From: Tsukamurella sp. PLM1
GTDB lineage: Bacteria > Actinomycetota > Actinomycetes > Mycobacteriales > Mycobacteriaceae
Assembly (NCBI RefSeq): GCF_023168325.1
Contig: NZ_AP025688.1
Coordinates: 3,906,001-3,970,000, forward strand
DNA: 64,000 nt
Direction of reading: 5' to 3'
Shown: in pieces, positions 19,329 through 28,290 of the stretch
Position numbering within the stretch: position 1 is the first letter of the stretch
How the letters are laid out: each line of letters begins with the position of its first letter
Notes under the pieces: generated by a model
What the model saw: the letters and a program-made list of their open reading frames with translations, nothing else
Told to the model about the DNA's origin: nothing
The model's database searches: none
Position numbers and translations under genes: made by a program

Positions 19329-20203
19329 CCGAGAAGACCATGACCGCCGATCAGGTGGTCGCCGAGCTCGAGGACGGTATGACGCTGGGCATCGGCGGAT
19401 GGGGCTCGCGGCGCAAGCCGATGGCCCTGGTCCGCGCGATCCTGCGCTCCGACCTCCGGGACCTCACCGTGGTGTCCTACGGCGGGCCCGACGTGGGCCT
19501 GCTCGCCGCGGCGGGGAAGATCCGGAAGCTGGTCTTCGGCTTCGTCACCCTCGACACCGTGCCCATCGACCCGAACTTCGCGCGCGCCCGGCAGTCCGGC
19601 GCGATCGAGGTCGCGGAGTGGGACGAGGGCATGTTCGCCGCGGGCCTCAAGGCCGCGGTGCAGCGCCTGCCGTTCCTGCCGATCCGGGCCGGCCTCGGCT
19701 CGTCGGTCATGGACGTCAACCCGGACCTGCGCACCGTCGTCTCGCCGTACGCCGACGGCGAGGAGCTGGTCGCGGTGCCCGCCCTGCGGCTGGATGCCGC
19801 TCTCGTGCACATGAACCGTGCCGATGCGCGGGGCAACGCCCAGTACCTGGGACCGGACCCGTACTTCGACGACGACTTCGCCCTCGCGGCCGACCGCTGC
19901 TACGTCTCGTGCGAGCGGATCGTCCCCACCGAGGAGCTGGTGGCGGGCGGCCCCGTCCAGTCGCTGCTCATCAATCGCAGCGCCGTCACCGGCGTGGTGG
20001 AGACGCCGAACGGCGCGCACTTCACCACCGCCGTACCCGATTACGGGCGCGACGAGAAGTTTCAGCGGCACTACGCCGCGAGCGCCAAGGACCCTGCCGC
20101 CTGGGCCGAGTTCGAGCAGCGGTTCCTCTCGGGCGACGAGGCGCACTACCAGGCCGAAGTGACCGCATGGGCCGCGGAATCGGCTCAGCAGGAGGCGAAA
20201 TGA
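19325..20203 (+). CDS. ipdA: Steroid ring-opening hydrolase subunit IpdA
   Basis: Alpha subunit (292 residues) of the IpdAB heterodimer, a family I CoA-transferase-like enzyme that hydrolyses the last carbocyclic ring (COCHEA-CoA) of cholesterol. LGIGGWGSRRKPMALVRA is the N-terminal CoA-transferase motif, then SYGGPDVGLLAAAGK. It overlaps echA20 (ATGA, 19325-19328) and ipdB (ATGA, 20200-20203), consistent with coupled translation of the complex. Intact and matching Rv3551 in length. Confidence 0.9.
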   Translation: MTEKTMTADQVVAELEDGMTLGIGGWGSRRKPMALVRAILRSDLRDLTVVSYGGPDVGLLAAAGKIRKLVFGFVTLDTVPIDPNFARARQSGAIEVAEWDEGMFAAGLKAAVQRLPFLPIRAGLGSSVMDVNPDLRTVVSPYADGEELVAVPALRLDAALVHMNRADARGNAQYLGPDPYFDDDFALAADRCYVSCERIVPTEELVAGGPVQSLLINRSAVTGVVETPNGAHFTTAVPDYGRDEKFQRHYAASAKDPAAWAEFEQRFLSGDEAHYQAEVTAWAAESAQQEAK

Positions 20204-20943
20204 CCGACATCACCCGCGCCGAGGTCTGCGTGACCGCGATCGCCGACCTGTTCCGCGGCGACGGCGAGATCACCGCCAGCCCGATGGGCCTGATCCCGTC
20301 GCTGGGCGGGCGGCTCGCCCGCCTCACGTTCGCACCCGACCTGTTGCTCTCCGACGGCGAGGCCTACCTGATCGCCGACGCCGCTGACCCGGCCGCGGGC
20401 ATCGAGGGCTGGCAACCGTTCAAGAAGGTCCTCGACGTGGTCGTCCCGAACGGCAAGCGGCACGTGATCATGGGTGCCAGCCAGATCGACCGATACGGCA
20501 ATCAGAACATCTCCGCCATCGGCGAGCACCGCGCACCGTCACGCCAGTTGCTGGGCGTGCGCGGCGGACCGGGCAACACCGTGAACAACCGCACCTCGTA
20601 CTGGATCCCGAAGCACTCGACGCGCGTCTTCGTCCAGTCGGTCGACGTCGTCAGCGGCGTGGGCTACGACCGCGCCCGCGCGGCCGGCCCGTCCGCTTCG
20701 CGCTTCCACGACATCCACCGCGTGGTCACCGATCTCGCCGTCCTCGGCTTCGACGACGACGGTGCCATGACCCTCCTCTCCGTCCACCCCGGCGTCTCCG
20801 AAGAGCAGGTGCGCGCGGCGACCGGATTCGAACTCGCGGGTTCGGGCGTCCCCGAGACGCGCGTGCCCACAGCCGCCGAGCTCGAGCTCATCCGCACCGT
20901 GGTGGACCCGAAGAACCTGCGCGGCAAGGAGGTCCCCGCGTGA
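20200..20943 (+). CDS. ipdB: Steroid ring-opening hydrolase subunit IpdB
   Basis: Beta subunit (247 residues) of IpdAB. It has the CoA-transferase beta-type fold with SPMGLIPSLGGRLAR, VLDVVVPNGKRHVIMGASQ, GNQNISAIGE and RGGPGNTVNNRTSYW. The start ATG overlaps the ipdA stop and its own stop overlaps the GTG start of ipdC. Matches Rv3552. Intact. Confidence 0.9.
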   Translation: MTDITRAEVCVTAIADLFRGDGEITASPMGLIPSLGGRLARLTFAPDLLLSDGEAYLIADAADPAAGIEGWQPFKKVLDVVVPNGKRHVIMGASQIDRYGNQNISAIGEHRAPSRQLLGVRGGPGNTVNNRTSYWIPKHSTRVFVQSVDVVSGVGYDRARAAGPSASRFHDIHRVVTDLAVLGFDDDGAMTLLSVHPGVSEEQVRAATGFELAGSGVPETRVPTAAELELIRTVVDPKNLRGKEVPA

Positions 20944-21998
20944 CGCTCCGGACTCGGTTCACCGAGCTCGTCGAGATCGAGCACCCGGTCGTGCAGACCG
21001 GCATGGGGTGGGTGTCCGGCCCGCACCTGACCGCGGCGACGGCGAACGCCGGCGGCCTGGGGATCCTGGCCTCCGCCACGATGACCTACCCCGAACTCGA
21101 GGCCGCGATCCGGAAGACCAAGTCGCGCACCGACGCACCGTTCGGCGTCAACCTGCGCGCCGACGCCGAGGACGCCCAGCAGCGCGTGGATCTGCTGATC
21201 CGGGAGGGCGTGAAGGTGGCCTCGTTCGCGCTTGCGCCCCGCAAGGAGATGATCGCGCAGCTCAAGGACGCCGGCCTCGTGGTGATCCCGTCGATCGGTG
21301 CGGCGCGGCACGCCGAGAAGGTCGCGTCGTGGGGAGCGGACGCGGTGATCGTTCAGGGCGGAGAGGGCGGCGGCCACACCGGCGGCGTGGCGACCACGCT
21401 GTTGCTCCCCTCGGTACTCGACGCCGTCGACATCCCGGTCGTCGCGGCCGGCGGATTCTTCGACGGACGCGGACTCGCCGCGGCCCTCGCCTACGGCGCC
21501 TCCGGCGTCGCCATGGGGACGCGGTTCCTGCTCACCCAGGACAGCCGAGTCCCGGAATCCGTGAAGGCCGAATACATCCGGCGCGGCCTCGGGGACACCG
21601 TCGTCACCACCAAGGTCGACGGCATGCCCCACCGGGTCCTGCGCACCGCGCTCGTCGACGCGCTCGAGAGGTCGCGCGGGGTGGCGACGCTCGCCCACGC
21701 GGCCCGCAACACCGTGCGCTTCCAGGCCCTGACCGGTGTCTCCTGGCGGGGCCTGGTCAGCGAGGGCCTTGCGCTCAAGAAGGGTGGCGACCGCACCTGG
21801 AGCCAGCTGATGATGTCGGCGAACACGCCGATGCTGCTGCGCGCCGGACTGGTCGAGGGGAACACCGATGCTGGAGTTCTGGCGTCGGGCCAGGTCGCCG
21901 GGATCATCGACGACCTGCCGACGGTGGCCGAGCTCATCGAGCGCATCGTCGCCGAGGCCGAGCAGCGCCTCGATGCCCTCGCGGGCCTCCGCGCCTGA
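20940..21998 (+). CDS. ipdC: NPD-like flavoprotein IpdC
   Basis: FMN enzyme of 352 residues in the nitronate-monooxygenase/enoyl-reductase family: VVQTGMGWVSGPHLTAATANAG, VQGGEGGGHTGGVATTLLLP and AAGGFFDGRGLAAALAYGA. Mtb IpdC (Rv3553) acts on the hydroxylated HIP-CoA intermediate before ring opening. It starts GTG 20940 overlapping ipdB and is the last gene of the echA20-ipdABC operon. Only 26 bases separate it from the convergent fadA6. Intact. Confidence 0.87.
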   Translation: MTLRTRFTELVEIEHPVVQTGMGWVSGPHLTAATANAGGLGILASATMTYPELEAAIRKTKSRTDAPFGVNLRADAEDAQQRVDLLIREGVKVASFALAPRKEMIAQLKDAGLVVIPSIGAARHAEKVASWGADAVIVQGGEGGGHTGGVATTLLLPSVLDAVDIPVVAAGGFFDGRGLAAALAYGASGVAMGTRFLLTQDSRVPESVKAEYIRRGLGDTVVTTKVDGMPHRVLRTALVDALERSRGVATLAHAARNTVRFQALTGVSWRGLVSEGLALKKGGDRTWSQLMMSANTPMLLRAGLVEGNTDAGVLASGQVAGIIDDLPTVAELIERIVAEAEQRLDALAGLRA

Positions 21999-22024
21999 GT
22001 TCCCGCGCCCGCGCGGCGGCGCTA

Positions 22025-23186
22025 TCAGAGGCGCTCGATGATCGTGACGTTGGCGGTACCGCCGCCCTCGCACATCGTCTGCAGTCCGTAACGGCCGCCG
22101 CGACGCTCCAGTTCGTGCAGCAGCGTGGTCATCAGCTTGGCGCCGGTGGCACCCAGCGGATGCCCCAGCGCGATGCCGCCACCGTTCACGTTCACCTTCT
22201 CGTGCGGGATCCCCAGCTCGTCCATCCAGGCCAGGGGCACCGACGCGAAGGCCTCGTTGCACTCGAACAAATCGATGTCGTCGACCGTCAGCCCCGTCTT
22301 CTGCAGCGCGTACTGCGTGGCCGGGATCGGCCCGGTGAGCATCCACACCGGGTCCGCCGCGCGGACCGAGATGTGGTGGATCCGGGCGCGCGGTCGCAGG
22401 CCGTGCCGCTCGATGAATCCGGCCGAGGCCACCATCACGGCGGCCGCACCGTCGGCGATCTGGCTCGCGACGGCCGCCGTGATCGACGACCCCTCGGCGA
22501 GTGGCGCGAGGCCGGCCATCTTCTCCAGTGTGGTGCCGCGGCGCGGCGTCTCGTCGACGGCGAAGTCGTCCACCGGCGCGATCTCGGCCTCGAAGCGGCC
22601 GGCGTCGATCGCGGCGATCGCCCGCTCGTGGCTCGCGAGGGCGAACTCCTCCATGCGGGCGCGGGAGACGCCCCACTTCCTCGCGATCATGTCGGCGCTG
22701 GCGAACTGCGAGACCTCGGCGTCGCCGTAGCGCTCGCGCCAGCCCACCGAACCGGAGAAGGGGTCGTCGAAGCCGTACTCGCGGCCGGCGAGCATGGCCG
22801 CGCTGATCGGGATCGCGCTCATGTTCTGGACGCCGGCGGCCACGACCGCGTCGGCGGTACCGGAGAGCACCGCCTGGGCGGCGAAGTGCACCGACTGCTG
22901 GCTCGATCCGCACTGCCGGTCGACGGTGACCCCGGAACGTGTTCGGGCAGGCCCGCCACGACCCACGAGGTGCGTGCGATGTTGCCGGATTGCGGGCCGA
23001 TCGTGTCGCAGCACCCCATGATCACGTCGTCGACGAGTTCCGGGTCGACGCCGGAGCGCAGGACCGAGGCGCGCAGCACGTGCGCACCGAGGTCCGCGGA
23101 ATGCACCGCGGCCAGGATCCGCCGCGCTTGCCGGTGGGTGTGCGTACGGCGTCCAGGATGTAGGCGCCGGGGGCGAGGGCTGTCAT
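22025..23186 (-). CDS. fadA6: Acetyl-CoA acetyltransferase FadA6
   Basis: Thiolase of about 387 residues in the HIP pathway. Nucleophilic Cys in DRQCGSSQQSVHF, the GGGIALGHPLGATGA loop with its His and TMCEGGGTANV near the C-terminus. It matches Mtb FadA6 (Rv3556c), next to KstR2 as in Mtb. Start ATG 23186 (MTALAPGAYILDAVRTP). Two frameshifts, each one missing base: near 23115-23125 (after GKRGG) and in the C run 22930-22933 (before VTVDRQCG). It overlaps the kstR2 stop by ATGA. Confidence 0.85.
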
Positions 23187-23788
23187 GAGTGCTCCTTCGT
23201 GGGCCGGGCGATCCCCTGCTCGAGGATCTTCAGGTACTGCTCCGCGACATCGACGGCCAGCAGCGGACCGTCCGGCCGGTACCAGCGCACGGCCACCCAG
23301 ACGGTGTCGCGGAGGAACCGGTAGGTGACGTCCACGTCCAGATCGGCTCGGAACGAACCGGATTCGACGCCGCGGGTGATGATGCCGCGCCACATGGCGC
23401 GGAACTCGTCGAGTAACTCGGCGATGTAGGCGAAACGCTCCTGCTGCGCGAGCGTGCGAGCCTCCGCCTGATAGATCGCCACCGCGGCCGGACGCGCGTC
23501 GATCGCGGTGAACGAGGCGATGACGCAGCCCCGCAACTGCTCCCGCGGGTCCGACGCCGACACGAGCACGGCGCGGTAGGTCCCGAAGAGCTCGTCGAGG
23601 AACTCGCGGAGGATCTCGTCGATCATCGACTCCTTGGAGTCGAAGTGGTGGTAGAGGCTCCCGGACAGGATGCCCGCGGCATCGGCGATGTCGCGCACCG
23701 TCGTGGCGCGGTAGCCGTTCTCGGCGAACAGCTTCGCACTGATGGCGAGGACCTCCGCGCGCCGCGCGGACGGGTCCGGCTTAGGCAT
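23183..23788 (-). CDS. kstR2: TetR-family repressor KstR2
   Basis: TetR regulator of 201 residues. The HTH reads NGYRATTVRDIADAAGILSGSLYHHF, followed by DSKESMIDEIL, and the ligand-domain end DTVWVAVRWYRPDGPL is diagnostic for KstR2 (Rv3557c). It represses the HIP genes and is released by HIP-CoA, the product of FadD3. The gene is the third of the fadE30-ipdF-kstR2-fadA6 operon, so it is auto-regulated through the KstR2 box at 25770. It overlaps ipdF by 8 bases and fadA6 by 4. Confidence 0.92.
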   Translation of the reverse strand: MPKPDPSARRAEVLAISAKLFAENGYRATTVRDIADAAGILSGSLYHHFDSKESMIDEILREFLDELFGTYRAVLVSASDPREQLRGCVIASFTAIDARPAAVAIYQAEARTLAQQERFAYIAELLDEFRAMWRGIITRGVESGSFRADLDVDVTYRFLRDTVWVAVRWYRPDGPLLAVDVAEQYLKILEQGIARPTKEHS

Positions 23789-24593
23789 GCTGACTGCTCA
23801 CGGACACGACTTCACCGGTCATGTACGAACTGTAGTCGGAGGCGAGGAACACGATCACGTTCGCGACCTCCCAGGGCTCCGCGGCGCGACCGAACACCTC
23901 GCGGCGCGAGAGCTCGTCGAGCAGCTCGTCGGAGGTGACCTTGGCGAGGAAGGCGTGCATCGCGATGCTGGGCGAGACGGCGTTGATTCGCACGCCGTGC
24001 GGCGCCGCGTCGACGGCCGAGCACCGGGTCAGCGCCATGACGCCGGCCTTCGCGGCGGCGTAGTGGGCCTGCTCGGCCTGCGCGCGCCAGCCGATCACCG
24101 AGGCGTTGTTGACGATGACGCCGCCCCCGTCCTGCGCGATGAACCGGTTGATCGCGGCGCGGGTGGCGCGGAAGGTGCCGGTCAGCGTCACGTCCAGCAC
24201 GCGGGACCACTGCTCGTCGGTCATGTCCTGCACCGCGACGCTGCCGCCGAGTCCGGCGTTGTTGACCAGCACGTCGATCCGGCCGTACCGCTCGGCGGCA
24301 CCGTCGAGCAGCGCCTGCACCTGCTCCTCGACGGTCACGTCGCAGGCGACGGAGTACACGCGGTCGCCGAAGTCGGCGGCGAGCTCGTCGAGCTTCTCGC
24401 CGAGGCGGCGCTCGTGCCAGTCGGAGATCACCACGCGGGCGCCTTCCTCGAGGCACCGCCGGGCGGTGGCCGAGCCGATGCCGGTGCCGGCGGCCGCGGT
24501 GACCACCACGACCTTGTCCTCAAGCAGGTTGCGGCCCCGGGGATACGGCGGTGCGGGGATAGCGGGTGCGGCGGGCGGGAGTTCGCTGCTCAT
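23781..24593 (-). CDS. ipdF: Short-chain dehydrogenase IpdF
   Basis: SDR of 270 residues, homologue of Mtb Rv3559c, which oxidises the 5-hydroxyl of HIP-type intermediates. Motifs: VVVVTAAAGTGIGSATARR, VLVNNAGLGGSVAVQDM and the Ser/Tyr/Lys triad in NNASVIGWRAQAEQAHYAAAKAG. The 24-residue Pro/Ala leader before the Rossmann strand is unusual. Start ATG 24593 overlaps the fadE30 stop (24590). Intact. Confidence 0.86.
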   Translation of the reverse strand: MSSELPPAAPAIPAPPYPRGRNLLEDKVVVVTAAAGTGIGSATARRCLEEGARVVISDWHERRLGEKLDELAADFGDRVYSVACDVTVEEQVQALLDGAAERYGRIDVLVNNAGLGGSVAVQDMTDEQWSRVLDVTLTGTFRATRAAINRFIAQDGGGVIVNNASVIGWRAQAEQAHYAAAKAGVMALTRCSAVDAAPHGVRINAVSPSIAMHAFLAKVTSDELLDELSRREVFGRAAEPWEVANVIVFLASDYSSYMTGEVVSVSSQHA

Positions 24594-25750
24594 GGGCGGG
24601 CCTCTCGAGGTAGGCCGAGTACGCGCTCGGCGATGATGTTGCGCTGGATCTCGTTGGAGCCGCCGTAGATCGTGTCGGCCCGGGTGAACAGATAGAGCCG
24701 CTGCCAGTCGTCCAGCTCCGGCTCGGCGAGCAGGCCGGCGGCGCCGCGCACCGTCATCGCGAGCTCTCCGAGCCTGCGGTGCCAGTTGGCCCACAGCAGC
24801 TTCGCGACCTCGGCCGTCCCGGTCTCGGCGGAGCCGAGGGTCCGGAGGGCGTGCGCGCGCATGACGTCGAGCTCGGTCCACCCGCGGCGGAGGGCGTCGG
24901 CGACCTCGGGACGGGCGGCAGCACCGTTGTCGAGGGCGAGATCGGTGAGGGCCTGCAGCTCGCGCCGGAAGCCGATCTGCTGCCCCAGGGTGGCCACCCC
25001 GCGCTCGAACGCCAGGGTGCCCATAGCCACCCGCCAGCCGTCGCCGGGCTCGCCGACCACATTGGCGGCCGCGGTGCGGGCACCGTCGAAGAAGACCTCG
25101 TTGAATTCGGAGGTACCGGTGAGCTGGACGATGGGCCGCACCTCGACTCCGGGCTGGTCCATCGGGACGAGCAGGTACGACAACCCCTTGTGCCGTGCCG
25201 ATCCCGGCTCGGTGCGGGCCACCACGAAGCACCAGTCCGCGACGTGCGCGAGCGAGGTCCACACCTTCTGGCCCGTGATCACCCACTCGTCGCCCTCGAG
25301 CCGGGCCTGCGTGTGGACGTTCGCCAGGTCCGAGCCCGCGCCGGGCTCGGAGTAGCCCTGGCACCACAGCTCCCGGACGTCGCGGATGGCGGGCAGGAAT
25401 CGCGCCTTCTGTTCCGCGGTGCCGAAAGCGATCAGAGTGGGTCCCAACAACTCCTGACCGAGGTGCGAGACCTTGGCGGGCGCGCCGGCGCGGGCGTACT
25501 CCTCGTGGAAGATCACCTGCTGCGCGAGCGACGCTCCGCCGCCACCGTTCTCGGCCGGCCAGCCGATGCAGTTCAGTCCGGCGGCGGCGAGGTGCTGCTC
25601 CCACGCCAACCGCTCGTCGAAGAACTCGTGCTCGCGCCCCGGACCGCCCGCACCGCGGAGCGCGGCGAACTCGCCAGCCAGGTTCGTCGCGAGCCAGTCG
25701 CGGATCCGGACGCGGAACTCAGCGTCTGTCTCACCGCTTCGCGTGGTCAC
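24590..25750 (-). CDS. fadE30: Acyl-CoA dehydrogenase FadE30
   Basis: FAD-dependent acyl-CoA dehydrogenase of 386 residues for HIP-CoA, matching Rv3560c. CQGYSEPGAGSDLANVHT and GQKVWTSLAHVADW are the flavin and substrate strands; the C-terminal TIYGGSNEIQRNIIAERVLGLP is characteristic. GTG 25750 (VTTRSGETDAEF) gives the family length; GTG 25774 is possible but would place the operator inside the gene. First gene of the KstR2-controlled operon. Intact. Confidence 0.88.
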   Translation of the reverse strand: MTTRSGETDAEFRVRIRDWLATNLAGEFAALRGAGGPGREHEFFDERLAWEQHLAAAGLNCIGWPAENGGGGASLAQQVIFHEEYARAGAPAKVSHLGQELLGPTLIAFGTAEQKARFLPAIRDVRELWCQGYSEPGAGSDLANVHTQARLEGDEWVITGQKVWTSLAHVADWCFVVARTEPGSARHKGLSYLLVPMDQPGVEVRPIVQLTGTSEFNEVFFDGARTAAANVVGEPGDGWRVAMGTLAFERGVATLGQQIGFRRELQALTDLALDNGAAARPEVADALRRGWTELDVMRAHALRTLGSAETGTAEVAKLLWANWHRRLGELAMTVRGAAGLLAEPELDDWQRLYLFTRADTIYGGSNEIQRNIIAERVLGLPREARP

Positions 25751-25769
25751 CGCTCTCCCTTCGACACGC

Positions 25770-25787
25770 ACCAAGCAACTGCTTGGT
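25770..25787. promoter_or_regulatory. KstR2 operator, perfect 8-2-8 palindrome
   Basis: ACCAAGCAACTGCTTGGT is a perfect inverted repeat just upstream of fadE30. Read on the minus strand it fits AnCAAGnnCTTGnT with one mismatch. Confidence 0.78.
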
Positions 25788-25817
25788 GGAATCAGGTTAC
25801 ACAGACTCGACTCGCAC

Positions 25818-25831
25818 TGTAACGTGTTCTA
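25818..25831. promoter_or_regulatory. KstR operator
   Basis: TGTAACGTGTTCTA fits TnnAACnnGTTnnA exactly. It shares its last base with the KstR2 box of fadD3. Confidence 0.75.
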
Positions 25832-25848
25832 CCAAGCACTTGCTAGGT
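25831..25848. promoter_or_regulatory. KstR2 operator of fadD3
   Basis: ACCAAGCACTTGCTAGGT; its first 14 bases fit AnCAAGnnCTTGnT exactly. It lies 14 bases before the fadD3 start, in a divergent promoter region with a second KstR2 box at 25770. Confidence 0.85.
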
Positions 25849-25862
25849 GGAAGGGTTTGCGC

Positions 25863-27392
25863 ATGTCCCGCACTATCGCGACGGCTCTCCGCGGCGCCGC
25901 GGAGAGCTTCGCGGACCGCACTGCAATCGCCGACGGCGACCTGCGGATCAGTTACGAAGAACTACATCACCGCGTCCGCGCCGTGGCCAAGGCGCTCCTC
26001 GCCGAGGGGATCCGCCGGGGCGACCGGGTGGCCGTGTGCGCGCCGAACGGCCACGAATGGATCGAAGCCGCACTCGGGGCCGCGTACATCGGCGCGGTCC
26101 TGGTCCCCGTCAACACCCGGTACACCGGCCCCGAGATCGTCGACCTGCTGGTCCGCACCCGGGCCCGCGCGTTCGTGGTCGCGGGCCCGTTCCTCGGCGT
26201 CGACCGGCTCGATCTGGTGATCTCGACGGCGGGCTCCCTGCCGGCCGACATCGCCGCTGTGTTCCGGCTCCCCGATTGGCCCGCCGTCCCCGCGCGGGGC
26301 GCGCACGTCACGGACCCCGAGCTCGACGGTGCGGCCGCCGCGGTCACGCCGGACGATCCATCCGACATCTTCTTCACCTCGGGCACGTCGGGGCGCAGCA
26401 AGGGGGCGATGAGCACGCACACGCAGACTCTGGCGAATGCGGCGAACTGGTCCGAGCTCGTGGGGGTCGGCGCCGCCGATCGCTACCTGATTCTCAGCCC
26501 GTTCTTCCACATCTTCGGCTACAAGGCGGGCGTCCTCGCGGCGCTGCAGTTCGGCGCCGCGATCTACCCGGAGCAGACCTTCGATGTGATCCGCGCGTTC
26601 GAACTGATCCAGCGCGAACGCATCTCGATCCTGCCGGGCGTCCCGACGGTGCACCAGATGATGCTCGACCATCCGGACCGGGCGTCCTACGACCTGTCGA
26701 GCCTGCGGGCCGCGACCACCGGGGCGGCCACGATCCCCGTCGTGCTGATCGAGCGGATGCGCGACGAACTGCGGTACGACCGCGTGCTCACGGCCTACGG
26801 GCTCTCCGAGGCGCCGGTGGTGACGATGTGCCGCGCCGACGATGCTCCGGAGGTCATCGCCACGACGTCGGGCCGGGCCGTGCGCGACATGGAGGTGCGG
26901 ATCGCGGAGGACGGCGAGATCCTGGTGCGCGGCCCGAACGTGATCACCGAGTACTTCGAGGACCCCGAGGCGACCGCCAAGGCCTTCGACGCGGACGGGT
27001 GGTTCCGCACCGGCGACGCCGGGTCGATGGACGAGGCCGGGAACCTGCGCATCACCGACCGCATCAAGGACATGTTCACCAACGGCGGGTTCAACGTCTA
27101 CCCCGCGGAGATCGAGCAGGTGATCGCGCGCATCCCGGGCGTCTCCGAGTCGGCCGTCGTGGGCGTCCCGGACCCGCGGCTCGGCGAGGTGGGCAAGGCG
27201 TTCGTCGTACCCGCCACGGGACACGACCTGACCGAGGACGCCGTGATCGCGCACTGCCGGGAGTTCCTGGCCAACTTCAAAGTCCCCCGCAGCGTGGAGT
27301 TCGTGAGCGAGCTACCGCGCAACGCGACCGGAAAGGTGCTCAAGCGCGTCCTGCGGGGCGAGCCCGACCCTGCAGCAGGAGAGAAGCCATGA
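25863..27392 (+). CDS. fadD3: HIP-CoA synthetase FadD3
   Basis: ATP-dependent acyl-CoA ligase of 509 residues that activates HIP, the bicyclic acid left after ring A/B removal. TSGTSGRSKGAMSTHTQ is the P-loop, AYGLSEAPVVTMC the adenylation motif, GWFRTGDAGSMDE and DRIKDMFTNGGFNVYPAEIE follow, and the Lys is in NATGKVLKR. Start ATG 25863 (MSRTIATALR). Matches Rv3561 in length and place. Its product HIP-CoA is the inducer of KstR2. Overlaps the next gene by ATGA. Intact. Confidence 0.92.
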   Translation: MSRTIATALRGAAESFADRTAIADGDLRISYEELHHRVRAVAKALLAEGIRRGDRVAVCAPNGHEWIEAALGAAYIGAVLVPVNTRYTGPEIVDLLVRTRARAFVVAGPFLGVDRLDLVISTAGSLPADIAAVFRLPDWPAVPARGAHVTDPELDGAAAAVTPDDPSDIFFTSGTSGRSKGAMSTHTQTLANAANWSELVGVGAADRYLILSPFFHIFGYKAGVLAALQFGAAIYPEQTFDVIRAFELIQRERISILPGVPTVHQMMLDHPDRASYDLSSLRAATTGAATIPVVLIERMRDELRYDRVLTAYGLSEAPVVTMCRADDAPEVIATTSGRAVRDMEVRIAEDGEILVRGPNVITEYFEDPEATAKAFDADGWFRTGDAGSMDEAGNLRITDRIKDMFTNGGFNVYPAEIEQVIARIPGVSESAVVGVPDPRLGEVGKAFVVPATGHDLTEDAVIAHCREFLANFKVPRSVEFVSELPRNATGKVLKRVLRGEPDPAAGEKP

Positions 27393-28290
27393 CCGAGAAT
27401 CCGACTCCCACCTCCGGCGAGCAGGAGGTGGTGACGTACGAGCTCCGCGGCCCCGTCGCCGTCGTGACGATGAACCGGCCCGAGTACCGCAACGCGCAGA
27501 ACTCGGCCATGACCTACGCCCTCGACGCGGCCTTCGTGCGCGCGGTGGAGGATCCGGCGGTCAAGGTGATCGTGTTGGCGGGCAATGGGAAGCACTTCTC
27601 CGCCGGCCACGACATCGGCACCCCGGGCCGCGACGTGGATCAGCACTTCGACAACAAGGCCGTGCTGTGGTGGGACCACGTGGGCCGCGAGGGGGCGACC
27701 AGCGCTTCGCCCGCGAGTCCGAGGTGTACCTCGGCATGTGCCGGCGATGGCGGGAGATCCCGAAGCCCGTGATCGCCTCGGTGCAGGGCGCCTGCATCGC
27801 CGGCGCGCTGATGCTGGCGTGGAGCTGCGACCTCATCGTGGCCTCGGACGACGCGTTCTTCTCGGATCCGGTGGTGCGCATGGGCATCCCTGGCGTCGAG
27901 TACTTCGCGCATCCGTGGGTGATGGGCCCGCGGGCCGCCAAGGAGTTCCTGTTCACGGGCGACCGCTTCTCGGCGCAGCAGGCGAAGGAATGGGGCATGG
28001 TCAACCGGGTCGTGCCCCGGGCAGAGCTCGAGGAGGAGACGCTGGCGCTCGCGGAGCGCATCGCCGACATGCCGAGTTTCGGTCTGGCCCTGACCAAGAA
28101 GGCCGTCAACCAGTGCGAGGACCTCATGGGCATGCGCGCGGGCATGGACTCGGTGTTCGGGCTGCATCACTTCGCGCACGCCCACAACGCCGAGGTCTCC
28201 GGCGGCGACTCGCTGGGCGGGCAGAGCGCCAAGTCGATGGCGTCCGGCGCGCGGTCGGCCGACGCCGCCGCGGCGAGGAAGGGCGAGTAG
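27389..28290 (+). CDS. Enoyl-CoA hydratase in the HIP operon
   Basis: Crotonase of about 300 residues. GNGKHFSAGHDIGTPG and QGACIAGALMLAWSCD are the oxyanion-hole segments, and a long C-terminal extension (residues 250-300) is rich in Ser/Gly/Ala. One base is missing in the G run 27691-27695, between VGREG and QRFARESEVYLG. It sits between fadD3 and fadE31, where Mtb has no such gene, and overlaps both neighbours (ATGA and TAGTG). It probably hydrates an enoyl-CoA of the FadE30-33 steps; inferred from position. Confidence 0.8.
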
